The notes beneath the pieces are model-generated. The model was not told the DNA's origin. It saw nothing but the letters and a program-made list of their open reading frames with translations, and ran no database searches. This document shows positions 55,611-64,000 of a stretch of DNA of 64,000 bases, one piece after another (position 1 is the first letter of the stretch; each line of letters starts with the position of its first letter). A program made the translations under genes and the position numbers. The DNA comes from Thermosynechococcaceae cyanobacterium MS004 (lineage in GTDB: Bacteria > Cyanobacteriota > Cyanobacteriia > Thermosynechococcales > Thermosynechococcaceae): the NCBI GenBank assembly GCA_022402525.1, contig JAKRSB010000001.1, positions 1 to 64,000 of the forward strand. The letters are read 5' to 3'.

Positions 55611-56732
55611 ATGCCAAACAAAAATGCCTCACCTTTGTCTATTACTATTGATGCCAGATTAATTAATAATTCTGGAATAGGTAGATATATCAAAAATCTT
55701 GTTCCACTAGTTATAAATCACTTTCATGACTTGAATTTCAATATTTTGATTGATTCAAAAAATTGCATTTCATATAATAATCCTTCATTTCACAGATCGG
55801 GCGTAAACTTAATTAACTGCACGTCTAGTCTATACACACTCTATGAGCAAATTGAAACTTTCAAATCTATTCCCAAAAAAACAGATTTATTTTGGTCTCC
55901 TCATTATGTGACTCCTATTTTCTATTCAAAGAAGATGCTAGTTACTATTCATGATGCATGCCACTTAGCGCTTCCTGAAGCATTTTCGGGAATAAGTAAG
56001 CGTATTTACGCACAGCTGATGTATAAAGTAGCCACATCTAAAGCGGTCAAAGTTATAACAGATTCAAACTTCTCAAAGAGTGAGCTTATAAAATTTACTA
56101 ATGTTAATCCAGACATTGTAGAGGTCATCTATCTTGGAGTTGAAACAACTGTTCGTAGTACGCTAGCCGAACCCAAAAAAGTTAATCCTTCGCCATACGT
56201 TGTGTTTTTAGGGAATGTTAAACCCAACAAAAATCTTGTAAGACTTTTAAAGGCATTTGATAGTCTCATAAAAACCATCCCTCATCGCCTCTTGATTATT
56301 GGCAAAAAAGATGGCTTTATTTGCAACGATCCAGAAGTTTTTAGCTATGCTGAGAGACTAGGTGAAAGAGTTGAATTTACTGGATTTGTAAGTGATGAAG
56401 AGCTCAAGAAAATTTTGTACAATTCAGAAGGCCTAATTTTCCCCTCAATTTATGAAGGATTTGGTCTACCTCCACTCGAAGCAATGGCTTGCAATTGTCC
56501 TGTAGCGGCTTCATCTGCTGCATCAATACCTGAAATCTGTGTAGATGCTGCAATTTATTTCGATCCTTACAGTATAGATGATATGGCTGATAAGATATAC
56601 CAATTAGTAACTAAGCCAGAGCTGTCTAAATCTTTAGTTGAAAAAGGGGCTAAAAGAGTTGAAACATTCTCCTGGATTGATTGTGCTAATAAAACTTGTC
56701 AAATCATTGAAAATCTACTTATAGCTATTTAA
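55611..56732 (+). CDS. GT4-family glycosyltransferase
   Basis: 373 aa. The N-terminal domain begins with the GT-B pattern ITIDARLINNSGIGRYIKNL; the C-terminal domain has VVFLGNVKPNKNLVRLLKAF and the nucleotide-sugar site PSIYEGFGLPPLEAMACNCPV with the two Glu of the EX7E motif. It would transfer a sugar, often mannose, from a nucleotide donor. ATG at 55611 preferred over GTG at 55602. AT-rich. Confidence 0.9.
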   Translation: MPNKNASPLSITIDARLINNSGIGRYIKNLVPLVINHFHDLNFNILIDSKNCISYNNPSFHRSGVNLINCTSSLYTLYEQIETFKSIPKKTDLFWSPHYVTPIFYSKKMLVTIHDACHLALPEAFSGISKRIYAQLMYKVATSKAVKVITDSNFSKSELIKFTNVNPDIVEVIYLGVETTVRSTLAEPKKVNPSPYVVFLGNVKPNKNLVRLLKAFDSLIKTIPHRLLIIGKKDGFICNDPEVFSYAERLGERVEFTGFVSDEELKKILYNSEGLIFPSIYEGFGLPPLEAMACNCPVAASSAASIPEICVDAAIYFDPYSIDDMADKIYQLVTKPELSKSLVEKGAKRVETFSWIDCANKTCQIIENLLIAI

Positions 56733-56874
56733 TACTAAAATTAACAGAACCATACATACTATTACGTAGCCATAAAAAATATAGTTAATAGTCAATGTTG
56801 AGGAAGCTATATCAGTTATCAAAAATATTCCTGCCGTGATCTACTTTTTTACAATAGAGGGCGTTGATTCAAAT

Positions 56875-57191
56875 ATGAAGTGCCACACGCCTTAGAGGAT
56901 ATTTGAAAACTCAGCTAAAGCTACTGATGCAAGGGACTTTGACGAGTTTTCGTATTTTTCGTCAAACCCTCTCTTGGCAAGGACTCTGAGGGACTTTCCA
57001 AACATCCTCTTAGTGGTGCAGAAAACTTTTTTGAATTTCACGATAAACAGCTTGAACAGCCTAAACGATGATTGAAACCCAATACCTTCGTTCAAATTTT
57101 CGAGAAATGCTAAGATCACCGACTTTTAAAAAATCCTTGAGATATAAGGACTTCAGGATTTTTTGCACCACTAAGGCGTGTGGCACTTCAT
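56875..57191. mobile_element. 317-bp MITE-like element with perfect 20-bp inverted ends
   Basis: The left end ATGAAGTGCCACACGCCTTA (56875-56894) is repeated exactly inverted at 57172-57191; similarity continues a few bases inside. It lies in the 489-bp gap between two glycan genes. An internal hairpin (10-bp stem AAAAAATCCT at 57128-57137 with 57155-57164) lies near the right end. No clear target duplication is seen. Size and termini fit a non-autonomous element mobilised by a transposase elsewhere; family undetermined. Confidence 0.8.
56892..57119 (-). CDS. Possible 75-aa protein inside the MITE
   Basis: A frame starting GTG at 57119 fills most of the element and ends with a TAA inside the left inverted repeat. 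The product is basic and hydrophobic (FKKVFCTTKRMFGKSLRVL, then KSLASVALAEFSNIL). No family recognised. It may be the remnant of a transposase terminus, a passenger gene, or chance. The stop being inside the terminal repeat suggests the frame belonged to the parent element. Confidence 0.3.
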   Translation of the reverse strand: MILAFLENLNEGIGFQSSFRLFKLFIVKFKKVFCTTKRMFGKSLRVLAKRGFDEKYENSSKSLASVALAEFSNIL

Positions 57192-57221
57192 TATATTAAT
57201 CTACGATAATTCAAATAGGTC

Positions 57222-58484
57222 ATGAATCAAAAAAAAGACTTTAAAATAAATAGCATTTCTTTTTTATTGTTGGTATTTCTGGTGTTGTTTCCAAAAGGAG
57301 GATTTAAAATAGCAAATATTCCTATTACTTGGGGATATTTACTTTTAGTTTTTATATCCGGCATTGCTTTTTTGGGATTACTTAAAGAGGGTTTGAAAAA
57401 GATCAGTAAGAAAAGATTCTATACTTTCTTGTTAATTGTTCCTTTTCAGGCTATGAGTATAATATGCTTGATTTTTAATGGATGGACTCAGATTGGATTC
57501 ACACTTTCTTTTGTTATTAGCTTAATTCTAATTCCCTTCTTTTTTATAATAGTTCTTGGCTCATATATGGATAGAATTGAGCTTAAGTTCATTTTCAATT
57601 TACTTCGTCATATTATTTTTATAATATCAATTTATGGAATTATTTTATTTTTTTATAGAAGCATTTCTGGCTCATTTCTTGAAATACCTTTTCTCACTGT
57701 TAATATTGATGACCTTGGCCTCTTAGACGAAAAACATATTGATCGAGGAGGAGTTTTCAAGCTTATATCTACATATAACAATGGAAATATCTATGGAAAT
57801 TGTGTTTTGATGTTTTTGCCTCTATATTCTCTCTTGGAAACGAGTCGTACTAAAATGCTTCTTGTTAAAGTCTCATTATTTTTAACGTTAGCTCGAACTA
57901 TCTGGATTGGTTTGTTTTTGTATGAAGTTATGAGCAGCTTTTTATTCAACTTAAAGTATGCCCGTTCTAACAATTCAAAGAACTTTTCTCTTGAAAATCT
58001 TAAAACGTTTTTCAAAACCTTTGTTGTTTTAATTATTTTTGTGGCAGGTGTTAGCTTTTCACTTTCTCTATTCAATGCTGATATAAGCTTTATTTTTGAC
58101 CCTAAGCTTGGTGGTCGAGAGGATCAACTTATGTCTCTAATAAATATGTCTTTTTTGCCTTATAAAAGCTTTGACACTATAGCTGAAATCGTATATCTTT
58201 CAATCCTTAATCAGTTTGGAATTTTAGGACTTTTCCTATTTATACTAGAGATGACTTCTCCATTAATAATCAATTCAAGAAAATTCTCGTCGGTTTTTTC
58301 GGGAAACTACTATAAACAGGCATGTGCATTTGGTATGATTTTGTACCTTGTTATTTCTGGAGCTGATGGGGCTATTTTATACATTCCTGTCATGGCTATT
58401 TATTGGTTTTTAGCATCATTATATTTATATGACTTTAATAATCTTTCACTGATTAATTCTCCTTCCCTTGATATGAAATCTTGA
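57222..58484 (+). CDS. O-antigen / capsule polymerase-like membrane protein (Wzy-like)
   Basis: 420 aa, about ten hydrophobic segments, a large central loop (about 155-185, ending RGGVFKLISTYNNGNIYGN) and the GGREDQL loop (about 300) that often holds the catalytic Arg in Wzy/WaaL proteins. Such proteins are poorly conserved in sequence; the call rests on topology, these loops and the Wzx and glycosyltransferase neighbours. Very AT-rich. The ATG lies 31 bp beyond the MITE. Confidence 0.75.
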   Translation: MNQKKDFKINSISFLLLVFLVLFPKGGFKIANIPITWGYLLLVFISGIAFLGLLKEGLKKISKKRFYTFLLIVPFQAMSIICLIFNGWTQIGFTLSFVISLILIPFFFIIVLGSYMDRIELKFIFNLLRHIIFIISIYGIILFFYRSISGSFLEIPFLTVNIDDLGLLDEKHIDRGGVFKLISTYNNGNIYGNCVLMFLPLYSLLETSRTKMLLVKVSLFLTLARTIWIGLFLYEVMSSFLFNLKYARSNNSKNFSLENLKTFFKTFVVLIIFVAGVSFSLSLFNADISFIFDPKLGGREDQLMSLINMSFLPYKSFDTIAEIVYLSILNQFGILGLFLFILEMTSPLIINSRKFSSVFSGNYYKQACAFGMILYLVISGADGAILYIPVMAIYWFLASLYLYDFNNLSLINSPSLDMKS

Positions 58485-58750
58485 ACTTTAAATGGAATAG
58501 GAGTAGCTTTCGCATTTTTTGTCTGCCTTTGTTGTTTATCTCTGAGACATATTGTCTTGTTTACATATTGCCCAGTATATGAGTATTTTTTAAGTCAATA
58601 AAAATTCCCACCGCAACGCAGTCGAATTATTGAACATAATTTTCTTGTGAAGAATACTATGCATTATTTATGCATAATTGCAATTTCAAGATTTCACACA
58701 ATGAAGACAAGGAATTTATTCCTGTCAATTATTATGCGTCATTAATTTCT

Positions 58751-60424
58751 ATGAATAGAAGGCAAATTTTATTTAAGAGTTTAGCTTTTATTTTTTTGAG
58801 TTCAAATTCACTAAAAAAAATATCTATAAGTATATCCATTTTACTTATAGGTTATCAAAAAAATAGCAATGAGATATATGTGGATTCCTTTGGCGCTATT
58901 GGAAATGGCGTAGCAGACGATACACTGGCATTACAAAATGCATTTGATCATGCCCATAAACATAAATCTAAAGTTATAAACTTCTCTGAAAATAGAAATT
59001 ATAGAATTACTAAAACCATAAACATTGTTTCCAATATTATTATTGAAGGTAAAAGTTCGTCGATAATTTTAGATAAAAAATTTCATGATAAGAATTTTAG
59101 ACATTATCCAATATTTCTTTCGTCATTCAAAAGAAATATCATCATTAGAAATATTGTATTTATCTGTTATTCAAGTATTGCATATGGAATTATCATTAGA
59201 TCTAGCTCAAATGTTAAGATCGTTTCATCTAAAGCTATAGGAGCTTCACTTTTGTATAGCGGGGCATCTTTGAATTTGCAGTATAAGGATATTTCATCAC
59301 TTAATATGTGTCATAATATTCTTGTGCTAAATTGTTACGGGCTAGCGTATAAGGATTTAAGTAGTAACGATTTAAGTCTTGATGGATGTGTCCATTTTAC
59401 CTACACTGATGGATTTTCTGCAATTAAAAATCATATTAGTGGATATAGGCATGGAATTTCGTGGTGGGGAGGCGATGCACACCATTTGCGTGACGGCGCA
59501 TTGTCAAATCAAAGAAAGTGTGTTTCTGGACTTATTGAAAAGAATAACCTTAACAATATTAAAGGGGGAGGAATCTGGGGAAGCATGGGGCAAAAAATTA
59601 ATATTATTTCTAATAATATCTCTAATTGTGGTGATGTCGGAATTGATTCTGAAGGTTCTTTTTCAATATTTATACATAATAATGTTGTAAAAAATTGTAC
59701 CAATGGTTGTATTACTACATTTTATTTCAACAAAAGCATAAGTATTTTCGAAAATGTTGTTTCTTCAGATATCCCCGGTCAATATCTATTTAAGATTTAT
59801 AATGCAGCTCAAACATTTGATAACAAGAACATTACAGTCAAAAAGAACGTGTTTACTTATAGAGGAAAAGAAGGAAATGCTTTTCTGGGTGGAGATAATT
59901 GTGAAACACTTATTGTCAATGAGAATGAATTTTTCAACACAGCCATTTCTTTGACAGGCAATAATAATCGCTACATTACAATTGCTAATAATATAATTGA
60001 ATTTAATAGGCCAATTCAAAATAGTTTAGGTTTTATTTCTGTAGGGAATACTCATAGTAATGGGTCTCTATATTTAATTAAGAATGAAATACGGATGTTG
60101 TCTCAAATTAAAACTAAAATTACTGTTCTATATATTCCTCAGTCCGACTATAATTCGAGTGCAAATACCTTTATTCAAGGCAATACTATATCTGAATTCA
60201 CGAACATTTTTTCTTTACTTAATATGTCTCCTAATTCTGAAATAGTCCACAGGTTTTATATTGAAAATAATTTAATTGATCAGTCTTGTTTTGCCAGCAC
60301 AAAAACTTTGGATAATTCATATTCAAATAATTGCAATATTCTTTCTAGAAATAAAAAAGAAAAAATATACTTGCTTTGGAAGAACAATAAGTTTCCTGAT
60401 GGAAAAATTATACCCATTGATTAG
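58751..60424 (+). CDS. Exported right-handed beta-helix protein (pectate-lyase-3 type)
   Basis: 557 aa from ATG 58751 (a start at 58670 would add 27 residues). The N-terminus MNRRQILFKSLAFIF, with paired Arg and a hydrophobic core, resembles a Tat signal. After ~80 residues the Pectate_lyase_3 entry VDSFGAIGNGVADDTLALQNAF begins, then many Asn/Ile-rich coils (IIRNIVF, ISNNISN, IHNNVV, ISIFENVV) of a parallel beta-helix. It may cleave or modify the polysaccharide made by this locus. Very AT-rich and Asn/Ser/Ile-rich. Confidence 0.82.
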   Translation: MNRRQILFKSLAFIFLSSNSLKKISISISILLIGYQKNSNEIYVDSFGAIGNGVADDTLALQNAFDHAHKHKSKVINFSENRNYRITKTINIVSNIIIEGKSSSIILDKKFHDKNFRHYPIFLSSFKRNIIIRNIVFICYSSIAYGIIIRSSSNVKIVSSKAIGASLLYSGASLNLQYKDISSLNMCHNILVLNCYGLAYKDLSSNDLSLDGCVHFTYTDGFSAIKNHISGYRHGISWWGGDAHHLRDGALSNQRKCVSGLIEKNNLNNIKGGGIWGSMGQKINIISNNISNCGDVGIDSEGSFSIFIHNNVVKNCTNGCITTFYFNKSISIFENVVSSDIPGQYLFKIYNAAQTFDNKNITVKKNVFTYRGKEGNAFLGGDNCETLIVNENEFFNTAISLTGNNNRYITIANNIIEFNRPIQNSLGFISVGNTHSNGSLYLIKNEIRMLSQIKTKITVLYIPQSDYNSSANTFIQGNTISEFTNIFSLLNMSPNSEIVHRFYIENNLIDQSCFASTKTLDNSYSNNCNILSRNKKEKIYLLWKNNKFPDGKIIPID

Positions 60425-60595
60425 CTAATTATGTTTTTACATATTGAGCTAAAAGTCTATTTAGATAACTTAAATTAGGGATGGATTTTAGTTTTGTATG
60501 ACAAAAAAATATTTTATGGTTTTGCAGGCTAGATATATTTTCTTGTTTCAGCTTATGAAATCCAAAAATTTCTCTAATATTGAAGAAATATAAAA

Positions 60596-61522
60596 ATGAA
60601 AACTATTCTAGTTACGGGTGTCACGGGTTTTATCGGAAGACATGTTGCCCGCCTTTTCAATGATTTAGGGTGGTCGGTAGTTGGCCTAGGCACATCAACT
60701 CCTGAAAATGCACCACTCTCTAGTCTTAATCAATACCATAAGCTTGTATTGCCATCGCCCAAGCTGGAAGATTTAGTTAAGGAAGTTAGCCCCCTTGTTT
60801 GTATTCATTGTGCAGGACGAGCTTCTGTACCACTATCTTTGAACCAGCCGTATGCAGATTTTAATGCTAATGTTGGTTCTACTTTTAATTTGCTTAACGC
60901 CCTAAGACTCTCTGCTCCTAAGTGCCGCTTAGTATATTTGTCTAGTGCGGCAGTATATGGAAACCCTCAAAACTTGCCTATCACTGAAACTCATATTTTG
61001 GCTCCAATTTCTCCTTATGGATTTCATAAATCTATATGTGAACAACTATGTAAAGAGTATTATGAAATTTATGGATTGCCGACCGTTTCTACTCGCATCT
61101 TCTCTGCTTATGGGCCCGGAATTCGACGTCAAGTTGTATGGGATATATGTAATAAGATTTTAACTCAACCTATTGCATCATTACAAGGTACAGGTCTTGA
61201 AAGTCGTGATTTCATACATGTTCAAGATATTGCTAGAGCAATCTATTTATTGGTTGAAAATGCACCTTTTGAAGCAGAAACCTATAATATCTCAAGTGGC
61301 CAGGAGACAACTATTAAATCTCTTGCATATTTAATAGCTAGTAATTTAAATAAAGCACCTAATTGTATAGAATTTGATGGAAATATTCCCGCAGGAAACC
61401 CAGCAAACTGGAGAGGAGACAATAGCTGTCTTATGAAGCTTGGCTTCACTCCTAAAATATCCCTTGAACAAGGCATATCTGTTTATTCTCAGTGGTGTCG
61501 AGCAGAAATTGTTGGCTGGTAG
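60596..61522 (+). CDS. NAD-dependent sugar epimerase/dehydratase (SDR)
   Basis: 308 aa extended SDR. TGVTGFIG nucleotide motif, LSSAAVYG (catalytic Ser/Thr region) and SPYGFHKSICE (YxxxK), ending with a sugar-binding C-terminal domain. Could be a UDP-hexose 4-epimerase or the reductase that acts on the product of GMD (RMD or fucose-synthase-like); sequence alone does not decide. Base composition is milder than that of its upstream neighbours. ATG at 60596. Confidence 0.85.
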   Translation: MKTILVTGVTGFIGRHVARLFNDLGWSVVGLGTSTPENAPLSSLNQYHKLVLPSPKLEDLVKEVSPLVCIHCAGRASVPLSLNQPYADFNANVGSTFNLLNALRLSAPKCRLVYLSSAAVYGNPQNLPITETHILAPISPYGFHKSICEQLCKEYYEIYGLPTVSTRIFSAYGPGIRRQVVWDICNKILTQPIASLQGTGLESRDFIHVQDIARAIYLLVENAPFEAETYNISSGQETTIKSLAYLIASNLNKAPNCIEFDGNIPAGNPANWRGDNSCLMKLGFTPKISLEQGISVYSQWCRAEIVGW

Positions 61523-61643
61523 AAATTAAATTCTTTGAATTAAGTAAGTATTTTTTTATTGGTAAGCATCAGTTTTTGTCATTGTTCTAGATTCATTGTT
61601 GCCTTAGAGATTGTTTGATTAAGGTTTTCTCTTAAGCTAAAAT

Positions 61644-63165
61644 GTAAGGATTCAGGTGGAGTGGGTTGACAAAGAAAGTGGGATCATTAGTGTATCGGTA
61701 TGAAGCTAGAGCAAATTGCCCCGATTTTAGAGCGACCCCTTCTGATGGAAAAGCCACCAGAAGAGTTAGTGGATAAAATTTTGAGCCAGCAAACCACTAT
61801 TAATCAATTACTCGAAGAAACCGCCCGACTGAAGGCCAATGCGAGCAGTGATAGTCAGAGTTCGTTGAAGCCGCCTTCGAGTGATATCCACAAGCGCTCG
61901 GAAAGGGAAAAAGAGTCAGGCATGCCAGAGCCAGCTGGAAAACGCAAGCCTGGAGGACAGACAGGATATCCGGTACAAACGCGTAAAGGATTTGGTTGTA
62001 TAGATCGCACCGAAGTGATCCGTCCCGAAGAGTGCCCAGAATGTGGAGGCAGAGAATTTTTGGCCACGCCTGTGAATGTACGACGGCCTCAAGTGGCAGA
62101 GTTATCGTCAAAGGCCATCGAAGTGTTGGAGTATGAGCAGCATTGTTGTGAATGTCAAAGCTGCGGAGCACATGCGTGGGGGCAATTACCGCCCGAAGTC
62201 ATCGGCACACAAAGTTTAGGAGCACGGCTTCAAGCGCTGTTTGTGTGGCTGGGAAACTATGGTCATTTGTCCTATGAAAAGCAGCAGGAACTGCTATTGG
62301 AATTGGGAAGCATTGAAGTTGGAATAGGGACATTGCAAGCCACCAATGCTCGTTTGTCCAACGTCGTCAAAGGTGGGGTCGAAAAACTGGGGGAGTGGGT
62401 CAAGCAATCTGGCCATGTCCAAGTTGACGAAATGTCTTGGTTGGTCAAGGGTGTCAAGGAATGGATGTGGGTGGCCTGTGGGGTTGGGTTCTGTCTATTT
62501 CATGCAGGGGATACTCGTTCTAGAGCAGAGTTAGAGCTGTTCCTGGGAATGAGTTTTGCCGGTGTACTCATTTCCGATGATTTCAGTGTCTATAACGGTT
62601 ATGCCGTTAGTGCCCAGCAAAAATGTCTGGCTCACCTGAAGCGGCATTTCAACAAAGTCGTCAAACTCAAACATGGAAACAATCCACAACTGGGAAGCGT
62701 GTTTATCGACTTGATTGATACAGCCTTTATGGCTCATCGACAATGGCGAGAAACCCAGGATGCCACTGCCTATCGGGATTGGGCCGAGGGGTTCAAGCTT
62801 GAGGTTAAAGGGGCACTCGAACAGTGGCTGCCTAACGCGGTTTATGCGGCGGGATTGCTGCTGCGTTCTTTGCGCGACAAGGCGCACCAATGGTGGTACT
62901 TTCTCGACCATCCCGCAGTGCCACCCAATAACAATCTTTCAGAACGATTTCTGCGGTTGGCTGTGACCAAGCGTAAAGTCTGCGGCGGGTCTCGCTCGAT
63001 GGAAGGCTTTGGACAGACAGCCATTGTGTTGAAGGTGATTCAAACTTGTTGGACGCAATATCGCTCTGCTTTTGAGTTCTTTATTCAAGCTTTGACGGCT
63101 TTTTCTACTGCCGATAGTCAATCTATGTCTTCGCTTATCCCACAATCAAGCACCTGAATCCTTAC
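61644..63165 (+). mobile_element. Intact single-ORF IS66-type element with 8-bp target duplication
   Basis: Ends are perfect 15-bp inverted repeats (GTAAGGATTCAGGTG at 61644-61658 and its complement at 63151-63165). The element is flanked by the direct repeat GCTAAAAT (61636-61643 and 63166-63173), the 8-bp duplication expected of IS66. Length is 1522 bp with one transposase and no tnpA/tnpB, as in the short IS66 subgroup. Intact ends and gene suggest recent insertion. Confidence 0.95.
61700..63157 (+). CDS. IS66-family transposase
   Basis: 485 aa. N-terminal coiled coil (EELVDKILSQQTTINQLLEE), a basic Pro/Ser linker (KPPSSDIHKRSER, GKRKPGGQTGYP), a zinc ribbon with CPEC and CCECQSC, and a DDE catalytic core: D in VDEMSWLVKG, D in ISDDFSVYNG, E in NNNLSERFLR. 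No stop or frameshift. Its TGA lies inside the right inverted repeat. GC content is clearly higher than in the surrounding glycan genes, so it came from a different background. Confidence 0.95.
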   Translation: MKLEQIAPILERPLLMEKPPEELVDKILSQQTTINQLLEETARLKANASSDSQSSLKPPSSDIHKRSEREKESGMPEPAGKRKPGGQTGYPVQTRKGFGCIDRTEVIRPEECPECGGREFLATPVNVRRPQVAELSSKAIEVLEYEQHCCECQSCGAHAWGQLPPEVIGTQSLGARLQALFVWLGNYGHLSYEKQQELLLELGSIEVGIGTLQATNARLSNVVKGGVEKLGEWVKQSGHVQVDEMSWLVKGVKEWMWVACGVGFCLFHAGDTRSRAELELFLGMSFAGVLISDDFSVYNGYAVSAQQKCLAHLKRHFNKVVKLKHGNNPQLGSVFIDLIDTAFMAHRQWRETQDATAYRDWAEGFKLEVKGALEQWLPNAVYAAGLLLRSLRDKAHQWWYFLDHPAVPPNNNLSERFLRLAVTKRKVCGGSRSMEGFGQTAIVLKVIQTCWTQYRSAFEFFIQALTAFSTADSQSMSSLIPQSST

Positions 63166-63245
63166 GCTAAAATAATGTATCTTTATAATTAATTTAAAAT
63201 TAATTTTGATTAAGACTATTACTCTGAAATGATTAGCTTGAGTTT

Positions 63246-64000
63246 ATGAAAATAGCAATTTTTAGCGAGCTATATTCACCTAGTATTGGTGGAATGGAAG
63301 TTAGATATAAAGCTTTATCTAAGGCTTTTATTGAGAGAGGGCATGAAGTCTCTGTTTACTCTATCGGACATGAAAAAAGACTTCCATCTCATGAAAAAAA
63401 TAACGGTGTTATTGTTTTTCGATATCCTATAACGAATAATTACAAAGAGCCTTTAATAAAATCTTTGAAGCGTTCTATTTTGCCCATATTGTTGTATTCT
63501 TTTTGGGTCTCTAGAATCGCATCTAGCGAGAAATTTGATTTCATTATTTATAATCAATGGCCATTGCTACATGTTGTCTTTTCTCCTAAAAAATCTCGGC
63601 ATAAAAGTGCAGTCGACTGGTGTGAAATTCGAAATGGTAAGATTTATCTTTTTTTTCAAAGATTCTTGCCAAGTTTTTTCAGATTTAATATCGCTGTCAG
63701 TCCCTCTGTACGCGATCATATAGAGAAGGTTTCTGGTCAATCGGTGTATTTTCTACCAAGCGGTATCGATAGAGATTTGTATGTTCAATCTCCTCGCAGT
63801 CAACGCTCATCCATTTTATACTTGGGACGCATAGCTGAACACAAAAATATATCACTTCTTATTCAAGCTTATGAGTTGCTCAGGGAAAATGGTTATCAAG
63901 GAAATCTCCTTATTGCTGGAGAGGGTTCCGCTTTTAAAGAGATCTCTGCGCTGGCATCCTCTTCGCGATACAGTAACTTCATTAGTCTTTTAGGGTTAGT
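63246..64000 (+). CDS. GT4-family glycosyltransferase (partial, runs off the window)
   Basis: Frame open from ATG 63246 to the edge (about 251 codons). The start KIAIFSELYSPSIGGMEVRYKALSKAF-type pattern (glycine-rich GG loop) and ILYLGRIAEHKNISLLIQAYELL plus LLIAGEGSAFKEI mark a GT-B glycosyltransferase of family 4; the EX7E site lies beyond the window. AT-rich, like the polysaccharide genes, and interrupted from them only by the IS66 insertion 72 bp upstream. Confidence 0.88.
   Translation, partial: MKIAIFSELYSPSIGGMEVRYKALSKAFIERGHEVSVYSIGHEKRLPSHEKNNGVIVFRYPITNNYKEPLIKSLKRSILPILLYSFWVSRIASSEKFDFIIYNQWPLLHVVFSPKKSRHKSAVDWCEIRNGKIYLFFQRFLPSFFRFNIAVSPSVRDHIEKVSGQSVYFLPSGIDRDLYVQSPRSQRSSILYLGRIAEHKNISLLIQAYELLRENGYQGNLLIAGEGSAFKEISALASSSRYSNFISLLGL

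Noticed and set aside
49785-64000. A complete dTDP-rhamnose pathway
   Set aside because: Only rfbA is present; no rfbB, rfbC or rfbD homologue is seen to the edge of the window.

Overview
The window is cyanobacterial chromosome. It carries psbA (photosystem II D1), an acyl-lipid desaturase, cobyric acid synthase, a pheophorbide-oxygenase-like Rieske protein, very large cyanobacterial-type hybrid kinases, and frequent HIP1 octamers (GCGATCGC) through the first 49 kb. The gene repertoire and long signalling proteins suggest a filamentous, Leptolyngbya-like lineage; that placement is inference.

Layout. 0-12 kb: desC, a methionine-gamma-lyase-like PLP enzyme, an unknown 309-aa protein, a possible 31-aa membrane protein, an aminopeptidase P, a TIGR03943-type membrane protein, a CNNM/CBS transporter, tRNA-Ile(CAU), a Crp-type regulator, an Orn/Lys/Arg-decarboxylase-type enzyme and TatA. 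12.4-24.3 kb: three consecutive signalling genes, namely a Ser/Thr kinase-ATPase-histidine kinase (2140 aa), an overlapping hybrid histidine kinase (1475 aa) and a receiver-HisKA protein without an ATPase domain. 24.4-45.4 kb: housekeeping and envelope genes (Rieske oxygenase, PPK2, dihydrolipoyl dehydrogenase, Uma2 nuclease, ATP-grasp protein, RluD-like synthase, Na+/H+ antiporter, RCK protein, aspartic protease, coiled-coil TPR protein, lipid kinase, trypsin-like protease, pseudopilin, RNase HII, TerB-like protein, M23 peptidase). 45.8-49.6 kb: psbA with a strong terminator, an Npun_F0494-like gene overlapping cobQ by one base, and a small ferredoxin.

From about 49.8 kb the character changes. 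This is a surface-polysaccharide region (rfbA, methyltransferase, flippase, frameshifted gmd, two glycosyltransferases, a Wzy-like polymerase, a beta-helix protein, an epimerase). Beyond rfbA it is strongly AT-rich, I see no HIP1 site in it, and it contains a decayed IS630 element, a 317-bp MITE-like element and an intact IS66-type element with an 8-bp target duplication. It looks like a recently rearranged, horizontally acquired glycan locus.

The most unusual pattern is in the older part. Several genes end inside a private 13-14-nt tandem repeat whose unit contains the last codons and the stop codon. Because the period is not a multiple of three, the repeated stops fall in all three reading frames (10.2, 24.3, 30.0 and 43.5 kb). 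Related 12-18-nt tandem repeats occur upstream of starts and, in frame, inside proteins.
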